DNA of 64,000 bases. Source: Microbacterium sediminis. Lineage in GTDB: Bacteria; Actinomycetota; Actinomycetes; Actinomycetales; Microbacteriaceae. This document shows, piece by piece, positions 19,830-28,645 of this stretch. The stretch spans positions 2,046,001-2,110,000 of the forward strand of contig NZ_CP038256.1 of assembly GCF_004564075.1 (NCBI RefSeq), read 5' to 3'. The position numbers and the translations under genes are program-made. Position 1 is the stretch's first letter; each line of letters opens with the position of its first letter. The notes under the pieces were generated by a model. It was not told the origin of the DNA. It did no database searches and saw only the letters and a list, made by a program, of their open reading frames with translations.

Positions 19830-20912
19830 ATGCGCCAAGGCTCGAACGTCCTCGTCTTCCCCGCCTGGCGGGAGAACCCCTATCTCAACCTCCTCGCGCT
19901 CGCCGCGAGATCGCAGGGGTGGCGGTTCCTCGGGGCCACGACCTATGACAGCCTGCGGCGCCAACTGCGACGGCTCCAGCGGAACGACGTGCTGCACCTG
20001 CACTGGACCCAGCCGCTGCTCCAGACGGCCGACTCCGCCCGGGAGGCGCGGGAGCGGCTCGACGCGCTGCGCGGCGACCTGGCGGCGCTGAGCGGACGCG
20101 GCATCTCGGTGATCTGGACGATCCACAACCGCCTTCCCCACGAGCTGGCCTACCGCGACGCCGAGGTCGCCCTCTACCGCGACCTCGCGCGCATCGCCGA
20201 CGTGGTGCACGTGATGGCACCCGCGACCGCCGAGGTCGTCGCGGATGTCGTGGCGCTCGATCCGGGCAAGGTGCGGATCATCCCCCATCCCAGCTACGAA
20301 GGCATCTACGACACCGCCGTCGACCGCGCGCAGGCACGCGCGTCGTTCGAGCTGGGCGATGCCGACCGTGCCGTGCTGTTCCTCGGCCAGATCCGCCCCT
20401 ACAAGGGCGTGGACGCACTGATCACCGCGGCGCACGCCGCCGCCCTGCCGGACCGCGAGATCGTGCTGATGCTGGCCGGCGCCGTCAAGGAGATGCCGCT
20501 GGACGACTTCCTCGCCAGCATCCCCGACGACCTGCGCACGATCACCCAGCTGTCGTTCGTGGCCGACGGCGATCTCGGGCGCTGGTTCCGCGCGGCCGAT
20601 GTCGCCGTGTTCCCGTACAAGGCGATCCTCAACTCCGGCAGCCTCCACCTGGCCGCGAGCTTCCAGACGCCCGTGGTGCTGCCCGACGAGGCGCACCTGC
20701 GGTCCCAGTTCGGAGGGCAGCGATGGGTCGCCTTCTTCGATCCGGCACGTCCCGCCGAGTCGATCGCCGAGCTGCTGGGCGACCCGGGGCTGTTCGCCGA
20801 GGTGACCGCGGACGACTTCGCCGCCTTCACCGACCCGATCTCGCCCTGGGCGGTCTCTCGTCAGTACCGATCGCTGCTGGACGAGCTCTCGTCACGCCCC
20901 GCGACGGCCTGA
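19830..20912 (+). CDS. GT-B glycosyltransferase (GT4-like)
   Basis: The product is 360 aa. The N-terminal Rossmann half has 'VLHLHWTQP' and 'IWTIHNRLPHE', typical of glycosyltransferases with HxW near the acceptor site. The C-terminal half has 'VRIIPHPSYEG', 'LFLGQIRPYKGVD' and 'NSGSLHLAASFQTPVV', the GT4 donor-binding pattern. It is expected to be cytosolic or membrane-attached and to use a nucleotide sugar. Sugar specificity is unknown. The 3' end sits in one copy of a 22 bp tandem duplication shared with the convergent neighbour. Confidence 0.8.
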   Translation: MRQGSNVLVFPAWRENPYLNLLALAARSQGWRFLGATTYDSLRRQLRRLQRNDVLHLHWTQPLLQTADSAREARERLDALRGDLAALSGRGISVIWTIHNRLPHELAYRDAEVALYRDLARIADVVHVMAPATAEVVADVVALDPGKVRIIPHPSYEGIYDTAVDRAQARASFELGDADRAVLFLGQIRPYKGVDALITAAHAAALPDREIVLMLAGAVKEMPLDDFLASIPDDLRTITQLSFVADGDLGRWFRAADVAVFPYKAILNSGSLHLAASFQTPVVLPDEAHLRSQFGGQRWVAFFDPARPAESIAELLGDPGLFAEVTADDFAAFTDPISPWAVSRQYRSLLDELSSRPATA

Positions 20913-20936
20913 GCTCACGCCCCGCGACGGGCTGAG
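20892..20936. repeat. two tandem 22 bp units covering both convergent stop codons
   Basis: Units at 20892-20913 and 20915-20936 match at 21 of 22 bases and begin with TCACGCCCCGCGACGG. The plus-strand gene stops in unit 1 and the minus-strand gene stops at the start of unit 2. Confidence 0.85.
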
Positions 20937-22642
20937 CCGAGCAGCGACCGCGCCTTCCCCACGACGGTCACGAGCGCGCGACGCCCGGCGCGCAGGATCC
21001 AGTGGCGCCGGCGACGGATCATCACGACGGGCCCGAACGGGTCGTAGAGGAACGGATCCATCTTGTCGTACTCGGGCAGCGCCGCCTCGCTGCGGACCGA
21101 GACGACCACACCGGCCGGTACCCGCATCGCCGGCGTGAGCGGTCGGTGCAGCGGAAGACTGCGCACCGGGAAGCCCGCGGTCCACTCCCAGTCCCCCTCG
21201 GCCCGGCGGCGCCAGCTCACCCGCGCGGGCTCGATCGGGGGGTTGCCCTCGAACTCGCCGTCGTACAGCACCGGGTGGGCATCGTCGGCGCCGAGTCTGC
21301 TGGTACCCACGAGCGTGAGCCCGCCGACGCCGCCATCGACCTCGCGCACGGTGGCGGCGACGGCATCGCGCGAGCCGAGCGCCCGCTCGACCGCGCCCGC
21401 GGGCGCGGAGGCCTCGGGGACGAGCATCAGCTCGCGATCGCCGAAGAGCCGGCGGATGGCGTCGGCCAGCTCCTGCCACTCCGCGGCGGCCTCCGCGGCG
21501 CGCGGCGCGGTGAGGGCGGAGGCCAGCGGCAGCACGAGCGCCTCGTGGTCGCCGGAGCGCCAGAGGTCGTGCGCGCTGATGCGCTCGAGCGCCGTCGCCC
21601 ATGCGCGCAGCCGGATCCGGGGGTGCTCCCCGTCGATCGCCTCCGGCTCCGCGAACACCCGCGCGGCCTCGAACTCGCGGTTGGCCGCGAGCTGCAGCGT
21701 CAGGCGCTTGAAGCTGTGCACGTAGCGCGGGGGGCGTGGCGTGAGGGCGAGCAGCCGGCGCAGCGCCTCGGCCACATCCGCGTCGTGCGCGGCGGGCGCT
21801 TCCCACCGCGAGAGGTACTTCGCGATGTGAACGAAGCCGTCGCGGTCGTACACGAGGCCCGCGTAGACGCGAGAGAGCTGCTCGTCGCCCGCGGCCGCGA
21901 CGAGCTCGCCGCACCGACGCTCCTGCTCGAGGTAGCTCAGGATGGACGTCGAGGAGTCGGCGCGGGCGGTCATCGAACTGCCGCCCGGGCGCTCGCGGTA
22001 GAGGTAGACGACGTCCGGCACGATGTCGACGCTGCGCGCGGCGAGGTAGGCGCGGACCATCGGGACGATGTCGTTGGAGCGGGGCACGTCGGGGAACGCG
22101 AGGTCGTTGTCCACCCACCAGTCACGACGGAAGGCCTTGTTCCAGCAGGGCCGGCTGTAGAGCAGCGTCGGCTCATCGGCGAATGCGATGCCGCGGCGCG
22201 GACGTCCGAACGCCGCCATGCTGTCGGTCGGTCGCCACGTGTCGACCGGGCGGAACTTGAGGTAGTCGCCGAACGCGATGTCGGATCCCGACTCCCGCAG
22301 GCTGCCGACCAGGGCGGTGTACGCACCGTCGGGAACGATGTCGTCGCCGTCGCTGAAGACCAGGAACTCGCCGCGCGCGGCCGCGACCCCCTCGTTGCGG
22401 GCCGATCCGCCGCCGCGGCTGCTCGCCTCGATCAGGCGCACACGCGCATCGTCCGCCGCGATCGCGCGCACCACCTCGCGCGTCGCATCGGTCGAGTGGT
22501 CGTCGACCACGATGACCTCGAGCTCCGTCAGATCCTGCGACAGCACGGAGCGCAGCGTCTCGCGGACCCACGGCCCCACGTTGTGCGTCGGCATGACGAC
22601 CGAGAGGAGCGGGGTACGTGCGGGCGCGGCGGTGGACAGCAT
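20915..22642 (-). CDS. GT2 family glycosyltransferase with long C-terminal region
   Basis: The product is 575 aa. The GT-A domain (about 10-230) has 'VVMPTHNVGPWV', 'VIVVDDHSTD' and the metal motif D98-G-D100-D101. Then 'RPCWNKAFRRDW' and 'NDIVPMVRAYL' are typical of WbbL/SpsA-type GT2 proteins such as TagF-linked synthases. The C-terminal 300 residues have no recognised domain. ATG 22642 is preferred to ATG 22651 because TAGCAT (22655-22650, minus strand) overlaps the first ATG and lies 7 nt before the second. The likely role is polymer or side-chain synthesis. Confidence 0.78.
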   Translation of the reverse strand: MLSTAAPARTPLLSVVMPTHNVGPWVRETLRSVLSQDLTELEVIVVDDHSTDATREVVRAIAADDARVRLIEASSRGGGSARNEGVAAARGEFLVFSDGDDIVPDGAYTALVGSLRESGSDIAFGDYLKFRPVDTWRPTDSMAAFGRPRRGIAFADEPTLLYSRPCWNKAFRRDWWVDNDLAFPDVPRSNDIVPMVRAYLAARSVDIVPDVVYLYRERPGGSSMTARADSSTSILSYLEQERRCGELVAAAGDEQLSRVYAGLVYDRDGFVHIAKYLSRWEAPAAHDADVAEALRRLLALTPRPPRYVHSFKRLTLQLAANREFEAARVFAEPEAIDGEHPRIRLRAWATALERISAHDLWRSGDHEALVLPLASALTAPRAAEAAAEWQELADAIRRLFGDRELMLVPEASAPAGAVERALGSRDAVAATVREVDGGVGGLTLVGTSRLGADDAHPVLYDGEFEGNPPIEPARVSWRRRAEGDWEWTAGFPVRSLPLHRPLTPAMRVPAGVVVSVRSEAALPEYDKMDPFLYDPFGPVVMIRRRRHWILRAGRRALVTVVGKARSLLGSARRGA

Positions 22643-22649
22643 CCCGTCC

Positions 22650-22655
22650 ATGCTA
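22650..22655 (-). promoter_or_regulatory. -10 box that decides the start of the GT2 gene
   Basis: TAGCAT overlaps the upstream ATG at 22651 and ends 7 nt before the ATG at 22642. Transcription would begin too late for the first ATG, so the second is favoured. Confidence 0.5.
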
Positions 22656-22679
22656 ATCGAGGGGGTCTGCGGGCCCGCC

Positions 22680-24740
22680 TCAGGGCACGGTCATCCAGCG
22701 ACAGCCGAGCGTCTTCGTCTTGCCCGCCCCGACGTTGTTGACCACGAGGCAGACGTGATGCGTGCCGCGCGGCAGCTGCACCGTCTGATAGAACGCGTGG
22801 TTTCCTCCGTACAACGGGAAGCGCTGCGCGAGGTCGTCGCGGTGTGCGGTGGCCTCGAAGTACCCCACGGCCTTGTCGCCGGCCTTCACGCGGATGGTGG
22901 CGGGGCCGGTGGTGTCGGGGTCGTACGCCCACCCGTTCACCTTGATGCCGCCGGCCACGTTCTGCCACGAGTTGATGTAGCCGACCGGGGTGCCTCCGAG
23001 CGGGGTGATCGTGCGGCAGCCGAGGGTCTTGGTCTTCCCGGCGCCGACGTTGTTGGAGACCACGCAGACCTCCTGCGTGCCGGCCGGGAGGGGCACCTCG
23101 ACGTAGAACGCGTGGTTCGCGCCGTACGCGGGGTAGCGCTGCCCGATGTCGTTGCGGTAGGCGTTGGCGTCGAAGCGCGTGACGACGTTGCCGTTGGACT
23201 TCACGCGGACCGTGACCGCCGCGCTGGTGTCGGGGTCGATCGTCCAGCCGGTGAGCTTGACGCCGCCGGGGATGGGGATCCAGTTGTTGATGTAGCCGAT
23301 CGGTGTGCCCGACTGGGCGTCGACCTGCTGGCAGCCGAGGGTCTTGTTGCTGCCGCCGCCGAGGTTGTTCGCCGCGACGCAGACCTCCTGGAGACCGGGA
23401 GGCAGCTGCACGTCGACCGAGAAGCCGTCCGGGGCCGTGTGCGACGGGTACTGCGCCGCGATGTCGCTGCGGGCGATCGTCGTCACCGCGCGTGCGACCA
23501 CCGTGGCACCGGACTTGATACGCAGGGTCACCGCGGTGTTGCTGTCGACATCCAGCGCCCAGCCCTGGATGCGGACGCCGCCGGGGATCAGGGTGATCGA
23601 GTCCACCGCGCCGACGGGGCTCGAGCCGCTCGGCACCTGCGTGGAGCCGAACCAGTCGGTGAAGTAATTGTAGAAGTTGCGGTTGCCGTAGGCGGAGCAG
23701 CTGTCACCCGTGCCGTACCCGGCGCGCAGGGCGGCCGCATTCGGCTGATACGGCGTGTAGTAGTACAGAGCCGCGGTGGCCTTGTTCTCGATGAGCACGG
23801 GCCCCGAGCCGCACGAGGCGTTCGGGTGCCAGCGCACGTTCGAGGTCTTCCCCACCGGGTACCAGTTGAACCACGAGTCGAGGGTGTAGCGCTTCAGCTG
23901 CGACGCGGCCATGTAGATCTGGTTCTGGAAGCCGTAGTACGTGGCGTCGCACGCGGCGTTGTCCGGGCAGGCATAGCCCATGGCGATCGTGTAGCGCCAG
24001 TCGCTCGGCCACACGTGCGTGACCAGGCCCTGCTCCTTCTGCAGCATGACGAGCAGCACCTGCTCGTTCACGCCGCAGGCGCGGGCGGCCTTGGAGATGA
24101 TCGTCGCGGCCGACTCAGCCTGAGCCCCCTGGTACGTGCCGGGGCACCAGCGCGACGCGGCCTTCGTGGCCGTGTTCTGCTTGTAGTCCTTCAGGCAGAC
24201 GTAGCCCGACTGGCACTTCGGGACCTTGCCGTTGAGGAACGACTGGATCTGCGCGGCCGACATCGTGCCCGACGCGAACATCTTCGCGTCGCTGATGATG
24301 TTGCCCGCCTTGAAGCCGACGAGGGACTTCGTCTGGAAGCCCTCGGGCCCCGCGTAGCCACCCGGCTGCGCCTCGTCCTCGGTGGTGTCGCCGCCGTAGC
24401 TGGCCGGGTCGGAGGGGTCCGGCACGGCCGTGGCGTCTTCCGGCGCGGCGCTCTGCTGTGGCGCGGGCACGGCCGTCTGGCTCGGCGTCGGCACGGGCGT
24501 CGTGCTCGCGGTGGGTGCCGGCTCCGGGCTCGGGGCCGTCGAGGTCGTGGGGCTCGGCGACGGAGTCGTCGTCGTCTCCTCGGGCACCGCCGTGAAGCCC
24601 GGCTCGGGCGTCGGCGTGGGGGCGGTCTCGCCCCACGCCGTGGCGGGGATCAACGCTCCGACGAGCCCGACGAGCGCTGCGACAGCCAGCGTGAGTCCCC
24701 TCGAACGCGCGAAACGATCAGGTTCGTTCGTGCGGCGCAT
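22680..24740 (-). CDS. secreted modular surface protein with three C-terminal repeats
   Basis: The product is 686 aa. A signal peptide (about 1-37, ending near 'ATAWG') is followed by a Thr/Pro/Ala-rich linker to about residue 125. A cysteine-containing domain (about 150-370) starts with 'FASGTMSAAQIQSFLNGK' and includes 'LLVMLQKEQGLVT' with E236; related domains are found in secreted bacterial proteins and look lysozyme/glucosaminidase-like, but activity is unproven. Three repeats of about 105 aa (372-476, 477-582, 583-686) share 'GGvkltGW-iDpDt', 'R-DI-qrYP-yg' and 'EVCVv-NNvGaGktKtLGC'. No LPXTG or membrane anchor was seen, so it may bind cell-wall glycan through its repeats. Function unknown. 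Confidence 0.75.
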   Translation of the reverse strand: MRRTNEPDRFARSRGLTLAVAALVGLVGALIPATAWGETAPTPTPEPGFTAVPEETTTTPSPSPTTSTAPSPEPAPTASTTPVPTPSQTAVPAPQQSAAPEDATAVPDPSDPASYGGDTTEDEAQPGGYAGPEGFQTKSLVGFKAGNIISDAKMFASGTMSAAQIQSFLNGKVPKCQSGYVCLKDYKQNTATKAASRWCPGTYQGAQAESAATIISKAARACGVNEQVLLVMLQKEQGLVTHVWPSDWRYTIAMGYACPDNAACDATYYGFQNQIYMAASQLKRYTLDSWFNWYPVGKTSNVRWHPNASCGSGPVLIENKATAALYYYTPYQPNAAALRAGYGTGDSCSAYGNRNFYNYFTDWFGSTQVPSGSSPVGAVDSITLIPGGVRIQGWALDVDSNTAVTLRIKSGATVVARAVTTIARSDIAAQYPSHTAPDGFSVDVQLPPGLQEVCVAANNLGGGSNKTLGCQQVDAQSGTPIGYINNWIPIPGGVKLTGWTIDPDTSAAVTVRVKSNGNVVTRFDANAYRNDIGQRYPAYGANHAFYVEVPLPAGTQEVCVVSNNVGAGKTKTLGCRTITPLGGTPVGYINSWQNVAGGIKVNGWAYDPDTTGPATIRVKAGDKAVGYFEATAHRDDLAQRFPLYGGNHAFYQTVQLPRGTHHVCLVVNNVGAGKTKTLGCRWMTVP

Positions 24741-24855
24741 GATACCTAGTGTGACAGAAGTGAAGTGCCGCGCCCAGCGATATGCACGGACGAGGCTGCG
24801 GGTCGTGCCCACTCCATCACGAGGTGCGCGTCGCGAGCCGGCGGCGCGCGGAGAA

Positions 24856-24861
24856 TAAGGT
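24856..24861 (+). promoter_or_regulatory. -10 box of leaderless GT2 gene
   Basis: TAAGGT ends 6 nt before the ATG at 24868. The six intervening bases GGAGGG resemble a ribosome site but are too close to the start to work as one, which fits leaderless translation. Confidence 0.45.
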
Positions 24862-24867
24862 GGAGGG

Positions 24868-25779
24868 ATGAACGCTCCCCTGGTCGCGGTCGTGGTCCGG
24901 ACGAAGGACCGCCCCGGTTTCCTGGCCCGCGCGCTCGCCAGCATCACCGCGCAGACGCTCGCCGACTGGGAGTGCATCGTGGTCAACGACGGCGGCGACG
25001 CGGCGGCCGTCGATGCGCTCATCGCGGGGCTGCCCGACGAGCACCGCACACGCGTGCGGGCGCGGCATCACGAGTCGCCGCGCGGTCGCTGGGTGAGCGC
25101 GAACGCCGGGGTCCTCGCCACGAGCGCCCCTCTGCTCGTGCTCCACGACGACGACGACACCTGGCACCCGGAGTTCCTGGAGCGCGCCGTGGCCTACCTG
25201 TCCGCGCACCCCGACCGCGGCGGCGTCGTCTCGCGCATCGAGATCCTCTGGGAGACCAAGCAGGGCGACGCGTACGTCACCACGGCCCGCGAGATGTTCC
25301 AGCCCCAGCTCGCGGCGCCGACGCTGGGCGACACGATGCTCTTCAACCGCTACGTGCCGATCGGGTTCGTGTACCGCCGCGAGCTCCACGAAGAGCTCGG
25401 CCTCTACGACGAGCGGCTGCCGGTGGTCGGCGACTGGAACTTCAACCTCAAGGTGCTCGCCCGCGGTCCCCTCGAGTACCTCGGCGACGAGCCGTATGCC
25501 TACTGGCACCAGCGGACGGGCGATGCGGGCTCCGCCGGCAACAGCGTCATCGAGTCGCGCGGCGACCACGCCAAGTACGACGCACTGCTGCGCGATGAGG
25601 CCCTGCGAGCCTACGTGCAGGAGCACGGCCCCGGCCTGGCGCTGTACCTCACCAAGTTCATCGACCAGCGCTTCGTCGACGTCGAGAACGGGATCCGCGC
25701 CGAGATCCGCGCCGGCAGCATCGCGCGACGCGGCTACGACAGGGTGCGCCGGATCATCCGCGGAGCGCGCTCTCGCTGA
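24868..25779 (+). CDS. GT2 family glycosyltransferase
   Basis: The product is 303 aa with one GT-A domain: 'VVVRTKDRPGFLARAL' at the N-terminus, 'CIVVNDGGD', and an acidic metal motif D94-D97 in 'LHDDDDTWHP'. 'PIGFVYRRELHEELGLYDE' and 'GDWNFNLKVL' are the usual acceptor-side blocks of rhamnosyl/galactosyl GT2 enzymes in envelope clusters. A charged amphipathic C-terminus could hold it at the membrane. It converges on an ABC exporter ATPase gene with a 6 bp gap. Sugar specificity is unknown. Confidence 0.82.
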   Translation: MNAPLVAVVVRTKDRPGFLARALASITAQTLADWECIVVNDGGDAAAVDALIAGLPDEHRTRVRARHHESPRGRWVSANAGVLATSAPLLVLHDDDDTWHPEFLERAVAYLSAHPDRGGVVSRIEILWETKQGDAYVTTAREMFQPQLAAPTLGDTMLFNRYVPIGFVYRRELHEELGLYDERLPVVGDWNFNLKVLARGPLEYLGDEPYAYWHQRTGDAGSAGNSVIESRGDHAKYDALLRDEALRAYVQEHGPGLALYLTKFIDQRFVDVENGIRAEIRAGSIARRGYDRVRRIIRGARSR

Positions 25780-25789
25780 CCGCGGTCAG
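25776..25789. other. palindrome containing both convergent stop codons
   Basis: CTGACCGCGGTCAG is a perfect 14 bp palindrome. It contains the TGA of the plus-strand gene and the complement of the TGA of the minus-strand gene. Confidence 0.8.
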
Positions 25790-26547
25790 TGCTCGGTCGA
25801 GCGGATGACCTCCACGGCCTCCTCGATCGGGCCATCGAAGAGCACCCTGTGCTCGTGGATGACGATCCCCCGGCGGCACAGGCGCTGCACCGTCGACATG
25901 TCGTGGCTCACCACGAGCATCGTGACGCCGCGTTCCACGAGCTCCTCGATCTTGGCGTAGCACTTCTCGCGGAACGGGGCATCGCCCACGGAGAGGACCT
26001 CGTCGACGAGCAGCACGTCGAGGTCGACGTGGATCGCGACCGCGAACGCGAGGCGCATGAACATGCCCGAGGAGTAGTGCTTCACCTCGGTGTCGATGAA
26101 GTCGCCGATCTCGCTGAAGGCGACGATGTCGTCGAACCTCGCCTCGATCTCCTCGCGCTTCATACCGAGGATGGCGGCGTTGAGGTACACGTTCTCTCGG
26201 CCCGAGAGATCGGGGTGGAAGCCCGCACCCACCTCGATGAGTCCCGCGACGCGGCCGCGCGTGAAGACCCGCCCCTTGTCCGGCTCGAGCACGCCCGACA
26301 CCAGCTTGAGGGTCGTGGACTTGCCGGACCCGTTGAAGCCGAGCACCGCGACCGACTCGCCCTCGCCGATCTGGAAGCTGACGTCATCGAGCGCCGTGAA
26401 GATGTCGCTGCGCACCTTCTTGCGCTGGATCCAGCTGATGAACGCCTCCTTGAAGGAGTGCGTGTTGCGCTTGAGGAACATCTTCGACACGTGGTCGACG
26501 ATGATGGACGGCTTGGTGGCCGACGTGACGGTGAGGGTGTTCGACAT
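25786..26547 (-). CDS. polysaccharide ABC exporter ATP-binding subunit (Wzt/TagH-like), second system
   Basis: The product is 253 aa with Walker A 'GFNGSGKST', signature 'YSSGMFMRLAF' and Walker B 'VLLVDEVLSVGD'. The N-terminal 'VSKMFLKRNTHSFKEAFI' is typical of TagH/Wzt. There is no C-terminal sugar-binding domain. The ATG at 26547 overlaps the permease stop (ATGA). It differs clearly from the ATPase at 5286-6032, so it should serve a second polymer or a different form of the same one. Confidence 0.88.
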   Translation of the reverse strand: MSNTLTVTSATKPSIIVDHVSKMFLKRNTHSFKEAFISWIQRKKVRSDIFTALDDVSFQIGEGESVAVLGFNGSGKSTTLKLVSGVLEPDKGRVFTRGRVAGLIEVGAGFHPDLSGRENVYLNAAILGMKREEIEARFDDIVAFSEIGDFIDTEVKHYSSGMFMRLAFAVAIHVDLDVLLVDEVLSVGDAPFREKCYAKIEELVERGVTMLVVSHDMSTVQRLCRRGIVIHEHRVLFDGPIEEAVEVIRSTEH

Positions 26548-27437
26548 CACAGGTCCTGGGCGAACGAGCGCTCGAAGCGACGGAAGGTGAGCTGTCCGAT
26601 GATCAGCACGAGCGCACAGATCACGAGCGCCGCCGTGAGGTAGAGGCTGAAGTGGGGAGGGAAGCCGTGCGGTTGCAGCTCCGCGTCCGGGGAGACGGTC
26701 GGCTCCCAGAAGGACCAGTGGAACAGCTCGACGGCGACGGTGACGGGGTTGGACATGTACAGGTGCAGGATCCAACCGCTCGCCTTCTCCTGCACCAGGG
26801 TCCACGCGTAGAGCACGGGCGAGGCCCAGGTGGAGACCATGCGGATGATCTCCACGAAGTTCTGAGCGTCGCGGTAACGCACGTTGATGCCGGCGAAGAA
26901 GATGCCGAGACCGAGCGCGAGCGCCGCAACGAGCAGGATCCCCAGCAGCATCGCACCGATTCCCGCGAACGACGGAACCCAGCCGTAGAGCAGGCTCACC
27001 ACGAGCAGGATCGCCAGCTGCGGAAGGAAGTGCACGAACGCGACGATGATCGCCGAGATCGGGAACAGCTCGCGCGGCAGGTAGATCTTCTTGACGAGCG
27101 CTCGATTGTCGACGATCGCGGTCGTCGCATTCCCGAACGCCTCGTTGAAGAAGTTCACCGCCACGAGTCCCGCGAACAGGTAGATCGGGAAGTTGGCGAT
27201 TCCCCTGTTGCCGTTGAAGATGTACCCCACCACGAGGAAGTACATGAGGAACTGGATGCCGGGCTTCACGTACGACCAGGTCCAGCCGAGCACGGAGTTG
27301 CGGTAGCGCGTCGCGGTTCCCTTGCGCACGAGCAGGCGGAGCAGGTACCGCCACCGGATGACGTCGAGGATCCCGCGGCCGCGACCGGGTACGTCGAACT
27401 CGCTCAGATCAACGGATGTCACTCGGATGCGCCCCAC
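26547..27437 (-). CDS. polysaccharide ABC exporter permease (Wzm/TagG-like), second system
   Basis: The product is 296 aa with six membrane segments of the ABC-2 family. 'VRKGTATRYRNSVLGWTWSY' in pieces, 'KIYLPRELFP' and 'NVRYRDAQNFVEIIRM' are diagnostic of O-antigen/teichoic acid export permeases. It is the partner of the downstream ATPase. A TAGCAT on the minus strand at 27468-27463 could be its -10 box, giving a short leader of about 20 nt. Confidence 0.88.
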   Translation of the reverse strand: MGRIRVTSVDLSEFDVPGRGRGILDVIRWRYLLRLLVRKGTATRYRNSVLGWTWSYVKPGIQFLMYFLVVGYIFNGNRGIANFPIYLFAGLVAVNFFNEAFGNATTAIVDNRALVKKIYLPRELFPISAIIVAFVHFLPQLAILLVVSLLYGWVPSFAGIGAMLLGILLVAALALGLGIFFAGINVRYRDAQNFVEIIRMVSTWASPVLYAWTLVQEKASGWILHLYMSNPVTVAVELFHWSFWEPTVSPDAELQPHGFPPHFSLYLTAALVICALVLIIGQLTFRRFERSFAQDL

Positions 27438-27498
27438 AAGGTTCGGGAATAGGCCACGGACGATGCTAGCGCCACGAAACTGGATGCCACCCGGCGGC

Positions 27499-28578
27499 TC
27501 ACAGGTCGGCGTGGAGTTGCCACACCTTCTCGGCCGATCCGCGCCAGGTGAAGGCGCGGGCCCGGTCGCATCCGAGCACCGACAGCCGGTCGGCGTCCTC
27601 CAGCGCGGAGCGCAGCGCGTCGCCCAGATCGGCGGCGGGCACGATCAGGCCGCCGTCGTAGACGACCTCGTGATGCACGCGCGAGTCGACCGCGACGAGC
27701 GGCACGCCCAGGGCCATGGCCTCGGTCGCGCGCCACGGCCAGGCGCTGCGGGCGCTCGGGGCGAGGAAGGCGCGGGCGCCGCCGAGGAGGGCCGCGCGGT
27801 CGCCGGCGTCGAGGGCGCCGCGCACGTGCACGCGCCGCTCGGGCAGTCCCGCGGACGACGCGACGTCGGCGATGGCCGGCTCCGATCCCTCGGCCGCGCC
27901 GATCACCACGGCGTCGAGCTCGGTGGCCGAGACCGCGCGGAGGGCGGCGGCGAGGCCGTCCGAGTCGGCCGGCGCACCGGCCACGGCGACGTACTCCCCC
28001 GGCAGCCCGAGGTCGCGGCGGCGCGCCTCGGCGTCCGAGGGGATCGAGAAGCCCTCCGGCACGGCGCCGGAGATCACGCGCACCCGCTCGTCGAGGTCGA
28101 CGCGCTCGGCCAGCTGATCGGCGATCGCGTGCGTCGGCACGACCACCGCGTCGGCGTGGCGCATCGCGCGGCGCAGCATCGCCTTGTGCCAGCCGGCCTC
28201 GGCGCGCGGCATCTCGCCGGGCGCCTCCCAGGCCAGCAGGTCCCACAGCGTCACGACGGTCTGGTCGCCCTCGTTGACGCGGTCGTGGCGCACCAGCGGC
28301 GCCAGCAGCGTGGGCGAGTGGATCATGCCGCCGCCCACGCCCGGCGCGATGCCGAGCTGCCACGACGCCGCGATCTGGCCGCGCGAGCCGCGCAGTCGCT
28401 TCTCGCCCGCCAGGCCGGGGACCTCGAGCGGTGCGCCGGCGGGCGCGATCGCCTCCACCCGGCATCCGAGCGGCGCCGAGGCGACGAGGGCGTGGGCGAG
28501 ATCGCGCGAGGCCGCCCGGAGGTCGCCGTGCGTCGGCGCGACGAGCTGATCGAGGACGACGCGAAGACTCACCGACAT
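27499..28578 (-). CDS. GT4-like glycosyltransferase
   Basis: The product is 359 aa with a GT-B layout. The N-terminal half has 'GMIHSPTLLAPLV' and 'VVTLWDLLAWEAP', the C-terminal half 'GALDAGDRAALLGGARAFLAPS' and 'PWRATEAMALGVPLVAVD', which is the GT4 donor site pattern although the usual E-x7-E is partly changed. Related proteins occur in rhamnose- or mannose-containing polymer loci of Microbacteriaceae. It lies 61 bp downstream of the second ABC exporter's start on the same strand, but is probably transcribed from its own leaderless promoter. Confidence 0.78.
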   Translation of the reverse strand: MSVSLRVVLDQLVAPTHGDLRAASRDLAHALVASAPLGCRVEAIAPAGAPLEVPGLAGEKRLRGSRGQIAASWQLGIAPGVGGGMIHSPTLLAPLVRHDRVNEGDQTVVTLWDLLAWEAPGEMPRAEAGWHKAMLRRAMRHADAVVVPTHAIADQLAERVDLDERVRVISGAVPEGFSIPSDAEARRRDLGLPGEYVAVAGAPADSDGLAAALRAVSATELDAVVIGAAEGSEPAIADVASSAGLPERRVHVRGALDAGDRAALLGGARAFLAPSARSAWPWRATEAMALGVPLVAVDSRVHHEVVYDGGLIVPAADLGDALRSALEDADRLSVLGCDRARAFTWRGSAEKVWQLHADL

Positions 28579-28584
28579 ATCACG

Positions 28585-28590
28585 AGCGTA
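28585..28590 (-). promoter_or_regulatory. -10 box of leaderless GT4-like gene
   Basis: TACGCT on the minus strand ends 6 nt before ATG 28578. A TTCCGA lies 15 bp further upstream and could be a weak -35 box. Confidence 0.45.
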
Positions 28591-28645
28591 CCCACGGCGA
28601 CCTGATCGGAACCGTCGAGCGTCACGACGCGCAACACCGGCCGCC

